Below, in pieces: positions 8,201 through 17,883 of a stretch of 64,000 bases of DNA. The stretch comes from Nocardia huaxiensis. Lineage in GTDB: Bacteria > Actinomycetota > Actinomycetes > Mycobacteriales > Mycobacteriaceae. The translations under genes and the position numbers were made by a program. Within the stretch, counting starts at the first letter, position 1. Each line of letters begins with the position of its first letter. The notes beneath the pieces are model-generated. The model was not told where the DNA came from, did not search any database, and worked only from the letters and a program-made list of their open reading frames with translations. Location of the stretch: NCBI RefSeq assembly GCF_013744875.1, contig NZ_CP059399.1, positions 7,378,001 through 7,442,000 on the forward strand. Direction: 5' to 3'.

Positions 8201-10613
8201 TTTCGAGGCCGTCATGGTCCGGGCCTACGACGGTGAGGGCGGTGATGCGGCTCGCGGACGTGGTGATGTCGACTCGGTAGCCGCCGGAATGGGTTACGGC
8301 GACGGGGTTTGCGTCGGCGTCGTAGTGGAAGCGGATGCGGTTGAGGTGGCGGTCGGTGATCGCGCTGATCGCGAAATTGCCGAGCTGGGAATCCAATCCG
8401 CCCAGGCCAGGTTCGGGGGCGAAATGCCAGATCAGTTCTCGGTCGGGATCGTGGACTCGGTAGCCACCGGTGTCGGTGCGAGTGAGGGTCCATCTCTGGC
8501 CGCCGGTTGTCGGCAGGACCGCGACGGCCACCTCGGCGTGCGGGTAGGCGAGCATCATGCCGTCCTCGCCGAGGAAGGTCACGCCTTGCTCTTCGACGAC
8601 TACGCGCATGTCCAGCGTCGCTGACCAGGACGGGCCGAACCAGCGGCCGAAGCGGTAGTTCGAGCGGTGGGTGCGCTTGAGGATCAGCGGGAGGATGCCG
8701 GGGAGGGCGAGATCTGTTTCCGGGAGCAGGAATTCGCCGGTGGCGATGTCGACCGGATCGCGGCCGGTCTCGCATTCGTTCGGGCTGCGATCGGCTTCCG
8801 GGCCGGCTGTCTCCGCGGCATCGTGGGCGCCGCGGTCGGGCTCCGCACGCTCGCCGAGTGGCGATTTCGGTTCCGGCGCAGCGTTATCAGCGGGGTTTCC
8901 GCCACCGTTGCTGTCGTGCGGGTGGGTGTCCGGGTTGCTATCGCCTCGTCCGTCACCCTCGGGAGTGTGATCTCCGGAAGGGTTGGTGTCAGGCCCCGGG
9001 TGGGGGTTTGCACCGTTGCCGTCGGGATCGGCGTGCGGGTTCGGACCGCCGTCGGTGTCACGAGGCGTCTCGGGCGAACTGTCGTGGTTGTTGGGCGAAT
9101 TCGCGTCGCCCGGAGAATGCGGCTGATCCGGACTCGGCCCGTTCGATGGCGAATCCGGTTGAGCGGCTGCGGGATTCTCGGCCACCGGCTTGCCAGACTC
9201 CGGCGTTCCTCCGCCGGGATTCTCCGCGACGGGCTTACCCGACTCCGGCGATCCTGCGCCGGGGTTGTCCGCGACCGGCTTGCCGGAGTCAGGGGATTGG
9301 GCTGCCGGGTTGTCGGTGCCGCTGGCGTGGGTGTCGGCCGGGGATGTGTCCTTGGGGGCTTCGGCGTGGGGGCCTGGGTTCTGGGCGAGGTTGTCGGTTT
9401 TCGCCGGGGCGCCGCCTGTACCGGGGGTGTCGGCGTGTGGAATGCCTTTGCCCGCAGGGGTTGTGGGGAGGTCTTCGACCACGTTGGCCACGTGGCGGGT
9501 GGTCGAAACTACGTCGTCGATCTTTTCGACGGTTTGGACGGTCACCTTCGCTGCTCCGCCTGCGCCGCCGGTGGCCACTGTCAGCAGGGCGTCACCGGTT
9601 AGGGCGCCTGCGAATTCGAAGGGGTTCTTGCGGGCGTCGGAGAGGAAGCCGTTCACCACTGCGCCCGGGTCGGCGGCTGCCACGACCAAGCCGGTGCCGA
9701 GATCGCTGAGGTTGGTGAGGTATTCGGCGGGGTGGGTGAGGTTGTAGGTGTCTGCAGGGTTTACTGCGCGGACGAATTGGACTATGCCGGTGAAGCTGGT
9801 GAGCAGGCCGGAGGTGAAGCTGAGTTTGGCGTGGTCGGCTATGGCGTTCAGGTCCGAGAAGTTGTCGGCCCAGCGTTCGGTGAAGGGGGGCTCGGTGGGG
9901 GCACCTTCGGTGTAGCCCTGGATCGCTGCCACGACACCCGCCGCAGCTGAATCGCGTTGGGAGCGGGCATCGTTGAGGATGGCGCGAGCCTCGTCGCGCA
10001 GCGTGCCGTCGGTGCGGGTGGCGGTTTTCTTGTCCTTGTCGGACAACGCGTTGTAGGCCGCTTCCGCCTTCTCGGCCTCCTCCCATTTGGTGATGGCGTT
10101 CTGGGCCTTGGCTTGGGCGGAGACCACTACCCAGTACCACCAGCCGTCCAGAGTCGCTGCCGTGTTGGTCATGGCGTCGGCGGCGGTGAACCAGAGTTGG
10201 GGTTGCTTTTCGAATTCGGTGTGGAAGGCGGTGGCGGCCTCGCCGGTCCAGTCGGCGACGTTGATGGTGCGCAACGCCGAACCGGTCGACTCGATGGACG
10301 TTGCCAGGTTGCGGAGTTTTTCGGCTACGTCGTGGATGGCGGAGGGTTCGCCTCGGATCAGTTCCTTGGGGTCCTTGGTTTCGCCGAGGTCGCGTTCTTG
10401 GACTTCGCCGCCCGCCAGGGAGACCAGCTCGTCGCCGAAGTCGTCGAGGGCCTCGGCGACGCCGTCGGCGCCGAGTTGGCGGGCTACGCCGGCCAGGCCG
10501 TCCAGGCCCGAGTCGGCCAGTTCGCCGACTTTGGCCGTCACGGATTCGGCTTTGTCCTCGAGCCAGTCACCGGCGGTGTCGATTCTGTCGTTGATCCAGT
10601 CGCCGATGCCCAC
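5274..10613 (-). CDS. RHS-repeat polymorphic toxin, T7SS-type N-terminus, barnase-like RNase tip
   Basis: A 1779-residue toxin. Layout: N-terminal helical WXG-type secretion module (DWTG at residues 121-124; coiled helices to about 240); hydrophobic/Ala-rich stretch near 330-350; Pro/Gly/Asp-rich linker about 395-610 with 15-residue repeats; DUF6531-like entry (DPVDIATGEF, near 620); many YD/RHS repeats about 760-1560; core motif GRFLTRDPLGL near 1640; junction DPLGL at 1660-1664; then a 115-residue variable tip. The tip has EWDVPGTPHRIL and NHDYSAPFLF, placing Glu1730, Arg1739 and His1754 like the catalytic Glu, Arg and His of barnase. Predicted role: contact or secreted antibacterial RNase exported by a type VII system. 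GTG start at 10613 overlaps the upstream stop by one base. Confidence 0.88.
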   Translation of the reverse strand: MGIGDWINDRIDTAGDWLEDKAESVTAKVGELADSGLDGLAGVARQLGADGVAEALDDFGDELVSLAGGEVQERDLGETKDPKELIRGEPSAIHDVAEKLRNLATSIESTGSALRTINVADWTGEAATAFHTEFEKQPQLWFTAADAMTNTAATLDGWWYWVVVSAQAKAQNAITKWEEAEKAEAAYNALSDKDKKTATRTDGTLRDEARAILNDARSQRDSAAAGVVAAIQGYTEGAPTEPPFTERWADNFSDLNAIADHAKLSFTSGLLTSFTGIVQFVRAVNPADTYNLTHPAEYLTNLSDLGTGLVVAAADPGAVVNGFLSDARKNPFEFAGALTGDALLTVATGGAGGAAKVTVQTVEKIDDVVSTTRHVANVVEDLPTTPAGKGIPHADTPGTGGAPAKTDNLAQNPGPHAEAPKDTSPADTHASGTDNPAAQSPDSGKPVADNPGAGSPESGKPVAENPGGGTPESGKPVAENPAAAQPDSPSNGPSPDQPHSPGDANSPNNHDSSPETPRDTDGGPNPHADPDGNGANPHPGPDTNPSGDHTPEGDGRGDSNPDTHPHDSNGGGNPADNAAPEPKSPLGERAEPDRGAHDAAETAGPEADRSPNECETGRDPVDIATGEFLLPETDLALPGILPLILKRTHRSNYRFGRWFGPSWSATLDMRVVVEEQGVTFLGEDGMMLAYPHAEVAVAVLPTTGGQRWTLTRTDTGGYRVHDPDRELIWHFAPEPGLGGLDSQLGNFAISAITDRHLNRIRFHYDADANPVAVTHSGGYRVDITTSASRITALTVVGPDHDGLETHTRIRAFTYKAGSLAAVTNGVDATTHYTYDDQARMLSWTDSNSTSMHNTYDESGRVILQQGTAGILDSTFDYLPFPDGTGTLTTITDSRGATTTHGFDHDLRLRDLVDPSGARTHYDYNADRRPLKVVAPDGATTHYRYTDDGDIAQITRPDGAAITIDYFWRHRPSRITDVDGTVRHQEWDANGNLTAVIDPLGVRTERTYHPNGAIAELLTPTGARTTVEVDPAGLTISTVDAGGAETRITRDAFGRPVHIIDALGATTTYRWSPAGKLLHREDPDGYSESWTWDGEGNLLTHTDRADGRTQFTYGPFDLLASRTDPDGSTTCYTWDTERRLTTVTNPIGQTWTYEYDATGRLIVETDYSGATTHYTHDKAGRVAAVTPATGITRHHEYDILGRLTEVTAATGEWRRYRHDPAGRILTAATGIDQNPTHTLEFTYTPAGHLASQQLDDQPAMRYAHDQFGRQILRTTPSGATTTWQWDHNNRIRALSADDHQITFDYDALGRPTGWRVGEIAVTRTLSDLGRVLTQDVTAFPGSSLSLDLNPTRPDPQVIRQDTYDYRPDGYITAQSHVDSDGATTHRVFDLDRAGRVTSITRSGIVTEAYTYDALSNIVVAHPSDSADNHGGTHREYRNNLIVRQGRTRYSYDRSGRLTQKVTTRLSRKPSVWHYEYDGFDQLVGITTPDGQTWRYTYDALGRRSSKQRLTDDGSVLERVDYLWDGTKLIEQSTDESSTRWQYRPDTYAPLSQTTSQDEFDREFYAIVSDLVGTPVELIDPDSGTTVAAAAIDLWGRTRWHGRISTPLRFPGQIFDAETGLHYNLHRVYDPSTGRFLTRDPLGLAPAPNPNTYPHNPTSWIDPLGLACEPFNTNDRVLSDPNPVPKAIREQYEQIHMGNGTPRIDPETGLQKVFEGRELGPRQRAQWEGSLEWDVPGTPHRILQRPDGLLGYVWNHDYSAPFLFPGPWYPEGGKIPKRLGG
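9171..9290 (-). repeat. 45-bp tandem repeat inside the toxin linker
   Basis: Two full and one partial copies of a 45-bp unit encode the 15-residue repeat SGKPVA(D/E)NPGxGxPE in the Pro/Gly-rich linker of the RHS protein. Copies differ by several bases, so the array is diverged rather than freshly expanded. It is probably a flexible spacer. Confidence 0.8.
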
Positions 10614-11242
10614 TACTTCGCCCCCTTGGCCGGTTCGGCGTTGGCCTGCATGATCTCGGCCGCCTTTTGGGCGGCACCGGTGTTCCAGCCCGCGTCGGCG
10701 CTGCCGGGAACATACGCGCCTGCGACGTTGGCCGCGGCCTGGCCTCCGACGGCTTCGACCACCTGCATATTGGTCTGCATTTTCGTCAGCATGGTGTCGA
10801 AGGACTCGGCGGAGTAGTCCGCGTTGCGGATGTGGTTGAAGCTGTTGTCGGCCAGGGTGTCTCCCCAGGAGCGGCCGTCGATCTCTTCCTTCGACAGGTG
10901 CGGATTGCCCGCGAGATGGGTGTACATCTCCTTGAACATGTTGGAGAACTGGTCGTCCATCATCTGATAGCGTCCGGCGGACAAGCCGACGGATTGCGCC
11001 ATATTGTTGGCGGCTTGCACCAGGGCGCGCACGCCCCAGGACCAGCGCTCACAAAACGTTTCGAAACCTGCCTGCACAGAGGCTTTTCCGGCCTCCAGAG
11101 GCGACAACGCCAGCGTGGAGAAGCCGCGACCCATGGCACCGGCTTCCTTCACGCCGAGGTCGGAGAGCTGGTTGATGATCGAGGTGATGCCTTTGGAAGC
11201 CTGATCCAGTACGGCGGGATCGACCTTCAACTGGTCAGCCAC
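10613..11242 (-). CDS. WXG100/EspC-like protein, probable type VII secretion partner of the toxin
   Basis: A 209-residue, mostly helical protein with no signal peptide. It starts MADQLKVDPAVLDQASKGI and carries an Ala/Gly-rich N-terminal hairpin with ERWSWGVRAL near residues 65-74, resembling the small EspC/WXG-type proteins co-secreted with type VII substrates. GTG 11242 is chosen because it overlaps the stop of the SseB-like gene by 8 nt. The frame extends upstream without family-like sequence. Its stop overlaps the GTG of the toxin by one base (TAGTG), implying translational coupling and probably near-equal dosage with the toxin. Likely it pairs with, or chaperones, the toxin N-terminus during export. 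No ESX core component is in the window, so the machinery must be encoded elsewhere. Confidence 0.7.
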   Translation of the reverse strand: MADQLKVDPAVLDQASKGITSIINQLSDLGVKEAGAMGRGFSTLALSPLEAGKASVQAGFETFCERWSWGVRALVQAANNMAQSVGLSAGRYQMMDDQFSNMFKEMYTHLAGNPHLSKEEIDGRSWGDTLADNSFNHIRNADYSAESFDTMLTKMQTNMQVVEAVGGQAAANVAGAYVPGSADAGWNTGAAQKAAEIMQANAEPAKGAK

Positions 11243-11630
11243 GGGCGGCCTCCTCGGCGAGCACCGCTTCGGGCAGTTCGGGTGGGAAGGCCATGGGTGC
11301 GGAGCCGAGACAATCGATGGACACACCGGTCGGTTCAGGACAAGCCTGCGCCCACGACGCCAGGTGCGAGCCGAGCAGTCCGTGGTACCGGTAGGTCTCG
11401 GCGGATTTCACCCCGCGCGCAACCATGTAGCGGGCGTACTCCTCGACGCTGGTGAAGGCGCAGATCCAGTGCACTCCCCCGACCTGAGACGTCCAGACGC
11501 GATCATCGGAAGTCAGCGGAACCAGCAGCGTCGCCCCCTCGAACGCCTGCCGCAGCACCCGCGGCTGCCCGAACCCGGCATAGAACGCCGCGATCTCGGA
11601 CCGCAATTCGGCCAACCCATCCCCGGTCAT
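11235..11630 (-). CDS. SseB-like small protein, first gene of the toxin operon
   Basis: A 131-residue cytosolic protein beginning MTGDGLAELRSEIAAFYAGF. The order of strands and helices (FEGATLLVPLTSD, WTSQVGGVHWICAFTSVEEY) is that of the SseB N-terminal family, which is common beside type VII toxin genes in actinomycetes. Its role there is not established; a chaperone or adaptor is usual speculation. Start ATG 11630 gives the family-like N-terminus. The longer open frame to 11837 overlaps ctaD and is rejected. It overlaps the next gene by 8 nt and so leads a three- or four-gene operon ending in the immunity gene. Confidence 0.65.
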   Translation of the reverse strand: MTGDGLAELRSEIAAFYAGFGQPRVLRQAFEGATLLVPLTSDDRVWTSQVGGVHWICAFTSVEEYARYMVARGVKSAETYRYHGLLGSHLASWAQACPEPTGVSIDCLGSAPMAFPPELPEAVLAEEAARG

Positions 11631-11731
11631 CAGGCCCAACCCCTCATCGGACAACTTTCCGCAAACAAGCGGCAGCCTATCGCAATACCGAATCCGCATC
11701 AGCCCCGGCGGAGTTCTCGCGCAAACGACGG

Positions 11732-11760
11732 CGGCACCCGCCCAGGAAGGACGGGTGCCG
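11732..11760 (-). terminator. Hairpin terminator after ctaD
   Basis: CGGCACCCG and CGGGTGCCG form a perfect 9-bp stem 18 bases past the ctaD stop. On the minus strand it is followed by GTCGTTTGCG, so the U-tract is weak. It separates ctaD from the SseB/WXG/toxin operon on the same strand. Confidence 0.6.
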
Positions 11761-11778
11761 CTGTCGAAGCAGGTCAGG

Positions 11779-13515
11779 CTACTTGGCAGCCTTCTCCAGC
11801 TCGGTGACGTGGTGGGACTTGGAGCCCCAGCCGACATGGGCCTCGGCGCGCATGCGCTCGACCATGTGCGGGTAGTGCAGTTCGAACGCGGGACGCTCGG
11901 AGCGGATGCGCGGCAGCTCGTAGAAGTTGTGCCGCGGCGGCGGGCAAGAGGTCGCCCACTCCAGGGAGTTGCCGTAGCCCCACGGATCGTCCACGGTCAC
12001 GACCTCGCCGTAGCGGTAGGACTTGAAGACGTTCCAGATGAACGGCAGCATCGACGAACCCAGAATGAAGGCGCCGATGGTGGACACCGTGTTCAGCGCG
12101 GTGAAACCGTCCGAGGGCAGGTAGTCGGCGTAGCGACGCGGCATGCCCTCGTTACCCAGCCAGTGCTGGACCAGGAACGTGGTGTGGAAGCCGACGAACG
12201 TCGCCCAGAAGTGCCACTTGCCGAGACGCTCGTCGAGCATGCGGCCGGTCATCTTCGGGAACCAGAAGTAGATGCCCGCGAAGGTGGCGAACACGATGGT
12301 GCCGAAGAGCACGTAGTGGAAGTGCGCGACGACGAAGTACGTGTCGGACACGTGGAAGTCGATCGGCGGGGCGGCGAGCACGACACCCGAGAGACCACCG
12401 AAGAGGAAGGTCACCAGGAAGCCGATGGACCACAGCATCGGGGTTTCGAAGGTCAGCTGGCCGCGCCACATGGTGCCGATCCAGTTGAAGAACTTCACAC
12501 CGGTCGGCACCGCGATGAGGAAGGTCATGAACGAGAAGTACGGCAGCAGAACGGCGCCGGTCGCGTACATGTGGTGCGCCCACACCGCGATGGACAGGGC
12601 CGCGATGCCGAGCGTCGCGTAAACCAGTGTGGTGTAACCGAAGATCGGCTTCCGCGAGAACACGGGGTAGATCTCCGACACGATGCCGAAGAACGGCAGC
12701 GCGATGATGTACACCTCCGGGTGACCGAAGAACCAGAACAGGTGCTGGTAGAGCATCACGCCACCGGATGCCGGGTCGTAGATGTGACCACCCAGGTGCC
12801 GGTCATAGGCCAGCGCGAACAGCGCGGCGGTGAGCAGCGGGAAGGCCAGCAGCACAAGCACGCTCGTCACCAGGATGTTCCAGGTGAAGATCGGCATGCG
12901 GAACAGCGTCATTCCCGGGCAGCGCAGGCAGACCACGGTGGTGATCATGTTGACGCCACCGAGGATGGTGCCCAGACCAGACACGGCCAAACCCAGGATC
13001 CACAGGTCCGCGCCGACGCCGGGCGAGTGCACGATGTCCGAGAGCGGGGTGTAGGCGGTCCAGCCGAAGTCGGCCGCACCACCGGGGGTGATGAAGCCGG
13101 CGGTCGCCATCGAGCCACCGAACAGGTACAGCCAGTAGCTGAACGCGTTCAGACGCGGGAACGCCACGTCGGGCGCGCCGATCTGCAGCGGCAGAACGAT
13201 GTTGGCGAAGCCGAACACGATCGCGGTCGCGTAGAACAGCAGCATGATGGTGCCGTGCATGGTGAACAGCTGGTTGAACTGTTCCGGCGACAGGAACTGC
13301 ATGCCCGGTCGCGCCAGCTCGGCGCGCATGAGCAGGGCCATGAGGCCGCCGACCATGAAGAAGGACATGGCCGTCACCAGGTACATGACGCCGAGAACCT
13401 TCGGGTCCGTCGTCGTGACCATCTTGTAGATGAAAGAACCCTTGGGACCCACGCGCTGTGGGTAAGGCCGAGCCGCCTCCACTTGACGGACTGGCTGTGG
13501 CTCTACGGCAGTCAC
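11779..13515 (-). CDS. ctaD: Cytochrome c oxidase subunit I
   Basis: A 578-residue membrane protein with about 12 transmembrane helices, the catalytic subunit of the aa3 oxidase in the bc1-aa3 supercomplex. It reduces O2 to water and pumps protons. Landmarks: MHGTIMLLF with the low-spin haem a histidine; [11 protein letters not shown] with the CuB histidine and the cross-linked tyrosine; WAHHMY with two CuB histidines; and [11 protein letters not shown] with both haem histidines. Start GTG 13515 with AGGAGG 5 nt upstream. It is transcribed away from fecB, as in M. tuberculosis. The other oxidase subunits are not in this window, which is normal for this group. Confidence 0.97.
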   Translation of the reverse strand: MTAVEPQPVRQVEAARPYPQRVGPKGSFIYKMVTTTDPKVLGVMYLVTAMSFFMVGGLMALLMRAELARPGMQFLSPEQFNQLFTMHGTIMLLFYATAIVFGFANIVLPLQIGAPDVAFPRLNAFSYWLYLFGGSMATAGFITPGGAADFGWTAYTPLSDIVHSPGVGADLWILGLAVSGLGTILGGVNMITTVVCLRCPGMTLFRMPIFTWNILVTSVLVLLAFPLLTAALFALAYDRHLGGHIYDPASGGVMLYQHLFWFFGHPEVYIIALPFFGIVSEIYPVFSRKPIFGYTTLVYATLGIAALSIAVWAHHMYATGAVLLPYFSFMTFLIAVPTGVKFFNWIGTMWRGQLTFETPMLWSIGFLVTFLFGGLSGVVLAAPPIDFHVSDTYFVVAHFHYVLFGTIVFATFAGIYFWFPKMTGRMLDERLGKWHFWATFVGFHTTFLVQHWLGNEGMPRRYADYLPSDGFTALNTVSTIGAFILGSSMLPFIWNVFKSYRYGEVVTVDDPWGYGNSLEWATSCPPPRHNFYELPRIRSERPAFELHYPHMVERMRAEAHVGWGSKSHHVTELEKAAK

Positions 13516-13689
13516 AAATCCTCCTGATCAGGCCTTCTGGTCGTTCGTACGCGGGGCTTCCGGCGTCCGGTTCGGCACAGGCACGAACGACGGCGGGCTT
13601 AGCGCTTCAAGGATCGTAAACCGTGCGCCCGACCGGGTCGCGGGCTGGTCCTACTCTGTGTCGTAATTGGGTGCCGGGCCATGCCGCTG

Positions 13690-13695
13690 TAGGCT
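13690..13695 (+). promoter_or_regulatory. -10 element of a leaderless promoter for fecB
   Basis: TAGGCT lies exactly 7 nt before the ATG at 13703 and no ribosome-binding site is present. This is the spacing expected if transcription begins at the start codon. The same TAGGCT-N7-start arrangement occurs at moeA, the 53.75 kb small gene and the 62.46 kb gene. Confidence 0.55.
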
Positions 13696-13702
13696 GCCCC
13701 GC

Positions 13703-14812
13703 ATGCCGGTGCGCGAGTCCGCTTCCACCCGAATCACGTTCGCCTCCACCCGCACCCCCGCGCGACGTTTGCGCACTTTGGGGGTGTTCTTGGCTGCGGC
13801 GGCGGCCCTACCGGCGCTGCTGACAGGCTGCGGTGGGTCCAGCTCTGATGACGCCGAGAGCTCGATTGTGAAGACCACCACCAATATCGCGGGCGCGGGT
13901 GTGGTGGGGCTGGAACGCGATACGCGCCAGGCGTGCGCGCTACCCAGCTCCTCCGATCCGGCCGCCGGTGCGACGCGGTCGATCACGCACGCGGCGGGCG
14001 ACTCCGACGTGCCGGCCGATCCGAAACGGATTGTGGTGCTGTCCACTCCGGCGCTCGACGCCGCCTGCACGCTGGGGCTGTGGGAGCGAGTGGTCGGTGC
14101 GGCAACGGTTTCCGGGCCGACCGCGCAACCCTCCTACCTGGGCTTCGGCATTTCCGAGATTCCGGCCGTGGGCGCGGTCTCCGCCATCGATCCCGCGAAG
14201 ATCGCCGAGTTGAAGCCGGATGTGATCATCGGCGCGGGCAGCGACCGCGGCAGCTATGACGCATTGCAGGCCATCGCCCCCACCGTGCTGGTGGGCAGCG
14301 AGAACGGCTGGCAGGCCGAGTTCACCGCCATCGCAACCGCTCTGGGACGCAAGACGGCCGCCGCTCAGGCGCTGGCCGACTACCGGACACTGGCGGCCGA
14401 TATCGGCAATCAGGTGGCCGCCAATCTCACCCAGGCGTCCGTGCTGCGCTTCGACGCCGACAATATCCAGGTGCAGGGCGGCAACACCTTCGCCGGGCAG
14501 GTGCTGGGCGACGCGGGGGTGCAGCGGCCGCAGTGGCAGCGCGGCGACTCCTACGACGTGACCAGCCTCAGCTCGCAGGCCGACCGCAACAAGATCGACG
14601 GCGACCTCATCTACGTCATGTTCAACGGCCCAGACGGCCGCAAGTACGGCGAATCCACCATGCGCGGTGACGATTTCAAGGAGCTCGCGGCCGCGCAGGA
14701 CAAGCGTGTGTTCGCCGTCGAGGACGAGATCTGGCACGGCTCCGGCGTCACCGCCGCCAAGGCGCTGCTGACCGACATCCAGAAATCCCTCAACGGCTAC
14801 GTCACCGACTGA
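13703..14812 (+). CDS. fecB: Ferric-siderophore binding lipoprotein
   Basis: A 369-residue periplasmic-side solute-binding protein of iron-siderophore ABC transporters (type III, helical backbone). Signal peptide with lipobox LLTGC, Cys43. The mature part has PKRIVVLSTPALDAACTLG, then LKPDVIIGAGSDRGSYDALQ and APTVLVG, the usual strand/helix pattern of the FecB/BtuF fold. An Arg-rich N-terminus precedes the hydrophobic core. The start is ATG 13703, immediately preceded by a TAGGCT-N7 leaderless promoter; the open frame begins earlier at 13667. Neighbours are ctaD (divergent) and a small secreted protein (convergent). The M. tuberculosis orthologue Rv3044 occupies the same place. The permease and ATPase are not adjacent. 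Confidence 0.9.
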   Translation: MPVRESASTRITFASTRTPARRLRTLGVFLAAAAALPALLTGCGGSSSDDAESSIVKTTTNIAGAGVVGLERDTRQACALPSSSDPAAGATRSITHAAGDSDVPADPKRIVVLSTPALDAACTLGLWERVVGAATVSGPTAQPSYLGFGISEIPAVGAVSAIDPAKIAELKPDVIIGAGSDRGSYDALQAIAPTVLVGSENGWQAEFTAIATALGRKTAAAQALADYRTLAADIGNQVAANLTQASVLRFDADNIQVQGGNTFAGQVLGDAGVQRPQWQRGDSYDVTSLSSQADRNKIDGDLIYVMFNGPDGRKYGESTMRGDDFKELAAAQDKRVFAVEDEIWHGSGVTAAKALLTDIQKSLNGYVTD

Positions 14813-14830
14813 CCGGCGCGCGCCGCGAAA

Positions 14831-15052
14831 TCAGCTCTGCAGGTACAGCTTCCACTTACCGTCGGGCGTTTCGCGGCACTCGTATCGCGTCCAGCCGGGA
14901 TGCGCTTCGACATCCACGCCGGCGTCGACGCACGCGCCGCGGGTCTGATACTTGCCGTAGTAGATCTCGTCGGCGGCCCGCGCCAGGGCCGAACCGTGCG
15001 CCACGACGCCGAACGCGAGGGCGCCCGCCAGGAGTGCGGAGTGAAATTTCAT
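14831..15052 (-). CDS. Small secreted protein of unknown function
   Basis: A 73-residue precursor. Residues 1-27 form a Sec signal peptide (MKFHSALLAGALAFGVVAHG) with a probable AxA cleavage site at ALARA. The mature piece of about 45 residues has two cysteines (GACVDAG, YECRETPDG) and ends KLYLQS, so a single disulfide is likely. It resembles many short exported actinomycete proteins with no known role. The frame opens upstream at 15295 inside nrdF. ATG 15052 with AAGGGA upstream is the sensible start. It lies downstream of nrdF on the same strand but beyond a hairpin terminator, so it probably has its own promoter. Confidence 0.7.
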   Translation of the reverse strand: MKFHSALLAGALAFGVVAHGSALARAADEIYYGKYQTRGACVDAGVDVEAHPGWTRYECRETPDGKWKLYLQS

Positions 15053-15106
15053 GACACGCAGTCCCTTTCGCCGTCGGCGGCCCCGATGCCACCCGTTGAA
15101 ATCACA

Positions 15107-15141
15107 ACACCCCGACCATGAAAAATTCATGATCGGGGTGT
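15107..15141 (-). terminator. Hairpin terminator after nrdF
   Basis: A 16-bp stem with one mismatch (ACACCCCGACCATGAA pairing with TTCATGATCGGGGTGT) and a 3-nt loop, 18 bases past the nrdF stop. On the minus strand a T-containing stretch follows. Consistent with termination of nrdF before the small secreted protein. Confidence 0.65.
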
Positions 15142-15159
15142 CGAGCGTGTCGCTGGGAC

Positions 15160-16161
<1,002 letters not shown>

Positions 16162-16183
16162 TCACCCCATCCTCGTGCCCAGA

Positions 16184-16231
16184 ACACTACTACTGGTAGG
16201 CAACATCCTCGTGCAGGCCAACATGTTGTGT
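16184..16231 (-). promoter_or_regulatory. Paired NrdR-box-like operators upstream of nrdF
   Basis: Two sites: ACACTACTACTGGTAG (16184-16199, core diverged) and GGCCAACATGTTGTGT (16216-16231, core CAACATGTTG). Their dyad centres are 32 bp apart, three helical turns, as known for NrdR tandem boxes. The second site fits the NrdR consensus well, the first only in its outer bases. The same spacing recurs before nrdH. Confidence 0.6.
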
Positions 16232-16371
16232 CCTCGCCGTGTGCAGGGAGAATGCCGGAAATCGTGCCGCCCGGCACCCCGCACGCAGGAAAAGTACAGC
16301 CATGGAATTTGTCACAGCAGAGCGGGGCGGTGGATCACACCGCCCCGCTCCGGTTTGCCGCAGGAATGCTG

Positions 16372-17790
16372 TCAGATGCCGAGGACCAGCTTCGCGGTCA
16401 TGAAGTAGATGATCAGGCCGGTCGCGTCGACCAGGGTGGTCACCATCGGGGCCGAGATGACCGCCGGGTCGATGCGCAGCTTCTTCGCCAACAGCGGCAT
16501 GGTGCCGCCGATGGTGGCCGCCCAGCCGCAGATCAGCACCAGCGTGATCGCCACCACCACAGCGATTTTCGCGCCCACGAAGACCGCGCCGATCACCATG
16601 CCGACGGCCGCCAGCATGGTGCCCAGCAGCAGGCCCACCCGGCATTCGCGCCACACCACCTTGAACAGGTCCGACACCCGGACCTCGCCGACCGCCAGCG
16701 CGCGCACGCACGATGTCGCCGCCTGCGCACCGGCATTGCCGCCCGCGCCGATCAGCAGCGGGATGAACAGGGCCAGATGCGCGGCCTGCTCGAGGGTGGG
16801 TTCGAAGAAGTCGGTGACGGTGACCGTCAGCGTGGCCGCGACCAGCAGCAGGGTCAGCCACATGGCGCGGTAGCGGGCCAGCTGGAACACGCCCGCCGCC
16901 ATGTAGTGACCCGACCACGGCGTCGTACCCGCCTGGCGCGCAACGTCTTCCGAGTCGGCGGCCTCGATGACCTCGACCGCGTCGTCGATGGTGAGCAGGC
17001 CGACCAGACGGTCCTCGCTGTCCACCACCGGCAGGTTGATCAGGTTGGCGCCCTGCATGAGTCGCGCCGCCTTCTCCGCGGAATCGGTGGCGCGCACGAA
17101 GGTCGGCTCGGACTCCACCAGGTCGGCGATCATGGCGTCCGGGGAGCTCAGCACCAGATCCCGCAACTCCACCACGCCGATGAGGCGACGGCCGGCGTCG
17201 ACCACCGGCAGCGTGTACACGGTCTCGGCGTTCGCGCCCTTGGTGCGCACCATCTGCAGCGCCTGCGCGACCGGCAGATTACGCGGCAGTGCAACAACTT
17301 CCGGCGTCATGTACAGGCCGACCGAACCCTCCGGATAGCCGAGCAGGGCGGCCGTCATGCGGCGTTCGCGCGGGCTCAGACCCGCCAGCACCTTCTTGGC
17401 GACCTTGGCCGGGGCCTCGCGCAGCATGCGGGCGCGATCGTCGGGGTCCATGCCCTCGACGAGTTCACGGAAGCTCTGATCGCGCAGGCCGTGCAGGATC
17501 TGCTGCTGGTCGACGGGCTCGAGCTCCTCGAAGACATCGAGGGCGCGGTCCTTGTCCAGCAAGCGGAAGGCCATCCCCGCCGAGACGGCATCCATGCGCG
17601 CCAGCTGATCGGCGATGACGTGCGGCGGATGATTGTCCAGCCACTCCATGGTGGCGGCCAGGTGATGGCAGTCGGCAATGTCGCGCAGCGAATCACCCTG
17701 TGCGCCCAGCGAATCACGGGCGGGCGCGGGGTCCAGGGTGGCGGTGGCAACGGGCAACGTCGAAACGACGGGCAGATCGGTCTGCGTCAT
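16372..17790 (-). CDS. mgtE: MgtE-family magnesium transporter
   Basis: A 472-residue inner-membrane Mg2+ channel/transporter. Order: MgtE N-terminal superhelix (about residues 35-150), a pair of CBS domains (about 160-290; LPVVD motifs repeated near 210 and 270), a connecting helix, then five transmembrane helices from about 310. The pore region has GGNAGAQAAT (near 350) with the selectivity-type Asn/Gly segment, and DATGLIIYF near the end. Length fits the family. A Mg2+-gated channel is expected from this architecture. A short leader ORF with a strong ribosome-binding site lies 94 nt upstream. No M-box riboswitch was recognised by eye. Confidence 0.93.
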   Translation of the reverse strand: MTQTDLPVVSTLPVATATLDPAPARDSLGAQGDSLRDIADCHHLAATMEWLDNHPPHVIADQLARMDAVSAGMAFRLLDKDRALDVFEELEPVDQQQILHGLRDQSFRELVEGMDPDDRARMLREAPAKVAKKVLAGLSPRERRMTAALLGYPEGSVGLYMTPEVVALPRNLPVAQALQMVRTKGANAETVYTLPVVDAGRRLIGVVELRDLVLSSPDAMIADLVESEPTFVRATDSAEKAARLMQGANLINLPVVDSEDRLVGLLTIDDAVEVIEAADSEDVARQAGTTPWSGHYMAAGVFQLARYRAMWLTLLLVAATLTVTVTDFFEPTLEQAAHLALFIPLLIGAGGNAGAQAATSCVRALAVGEVRVSDLFKVVWRECRVGLLLGTMLAAVGMVIGAVFVGAKIAVVVAITLVLICGWAATIGGTMPLLAKKLRIDPAVISAPMVTTLVDATGLIIYFMTAKLVLGI

Positions 17791-17883
17791 GGCGGAACCT
17801 CAGCCGAAACGGCGAGTCAGGGGTGAACGGATGGAAGCACCAGGTCACACCGCGAGGCACCGACCCGACCCCGCCGCAGAGAA

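Noticed and set aside
9171..9290. CRISPR-like spacing of repeats
   Set aside because: Repeats are contiguous, in frame and encode a Pro/Gly linker; no spacers.
11755..13527. 590-codon open frame antisense to ctaD
   Set aside because: Highly charged shadow translation over an unmistakable oxidase gene.
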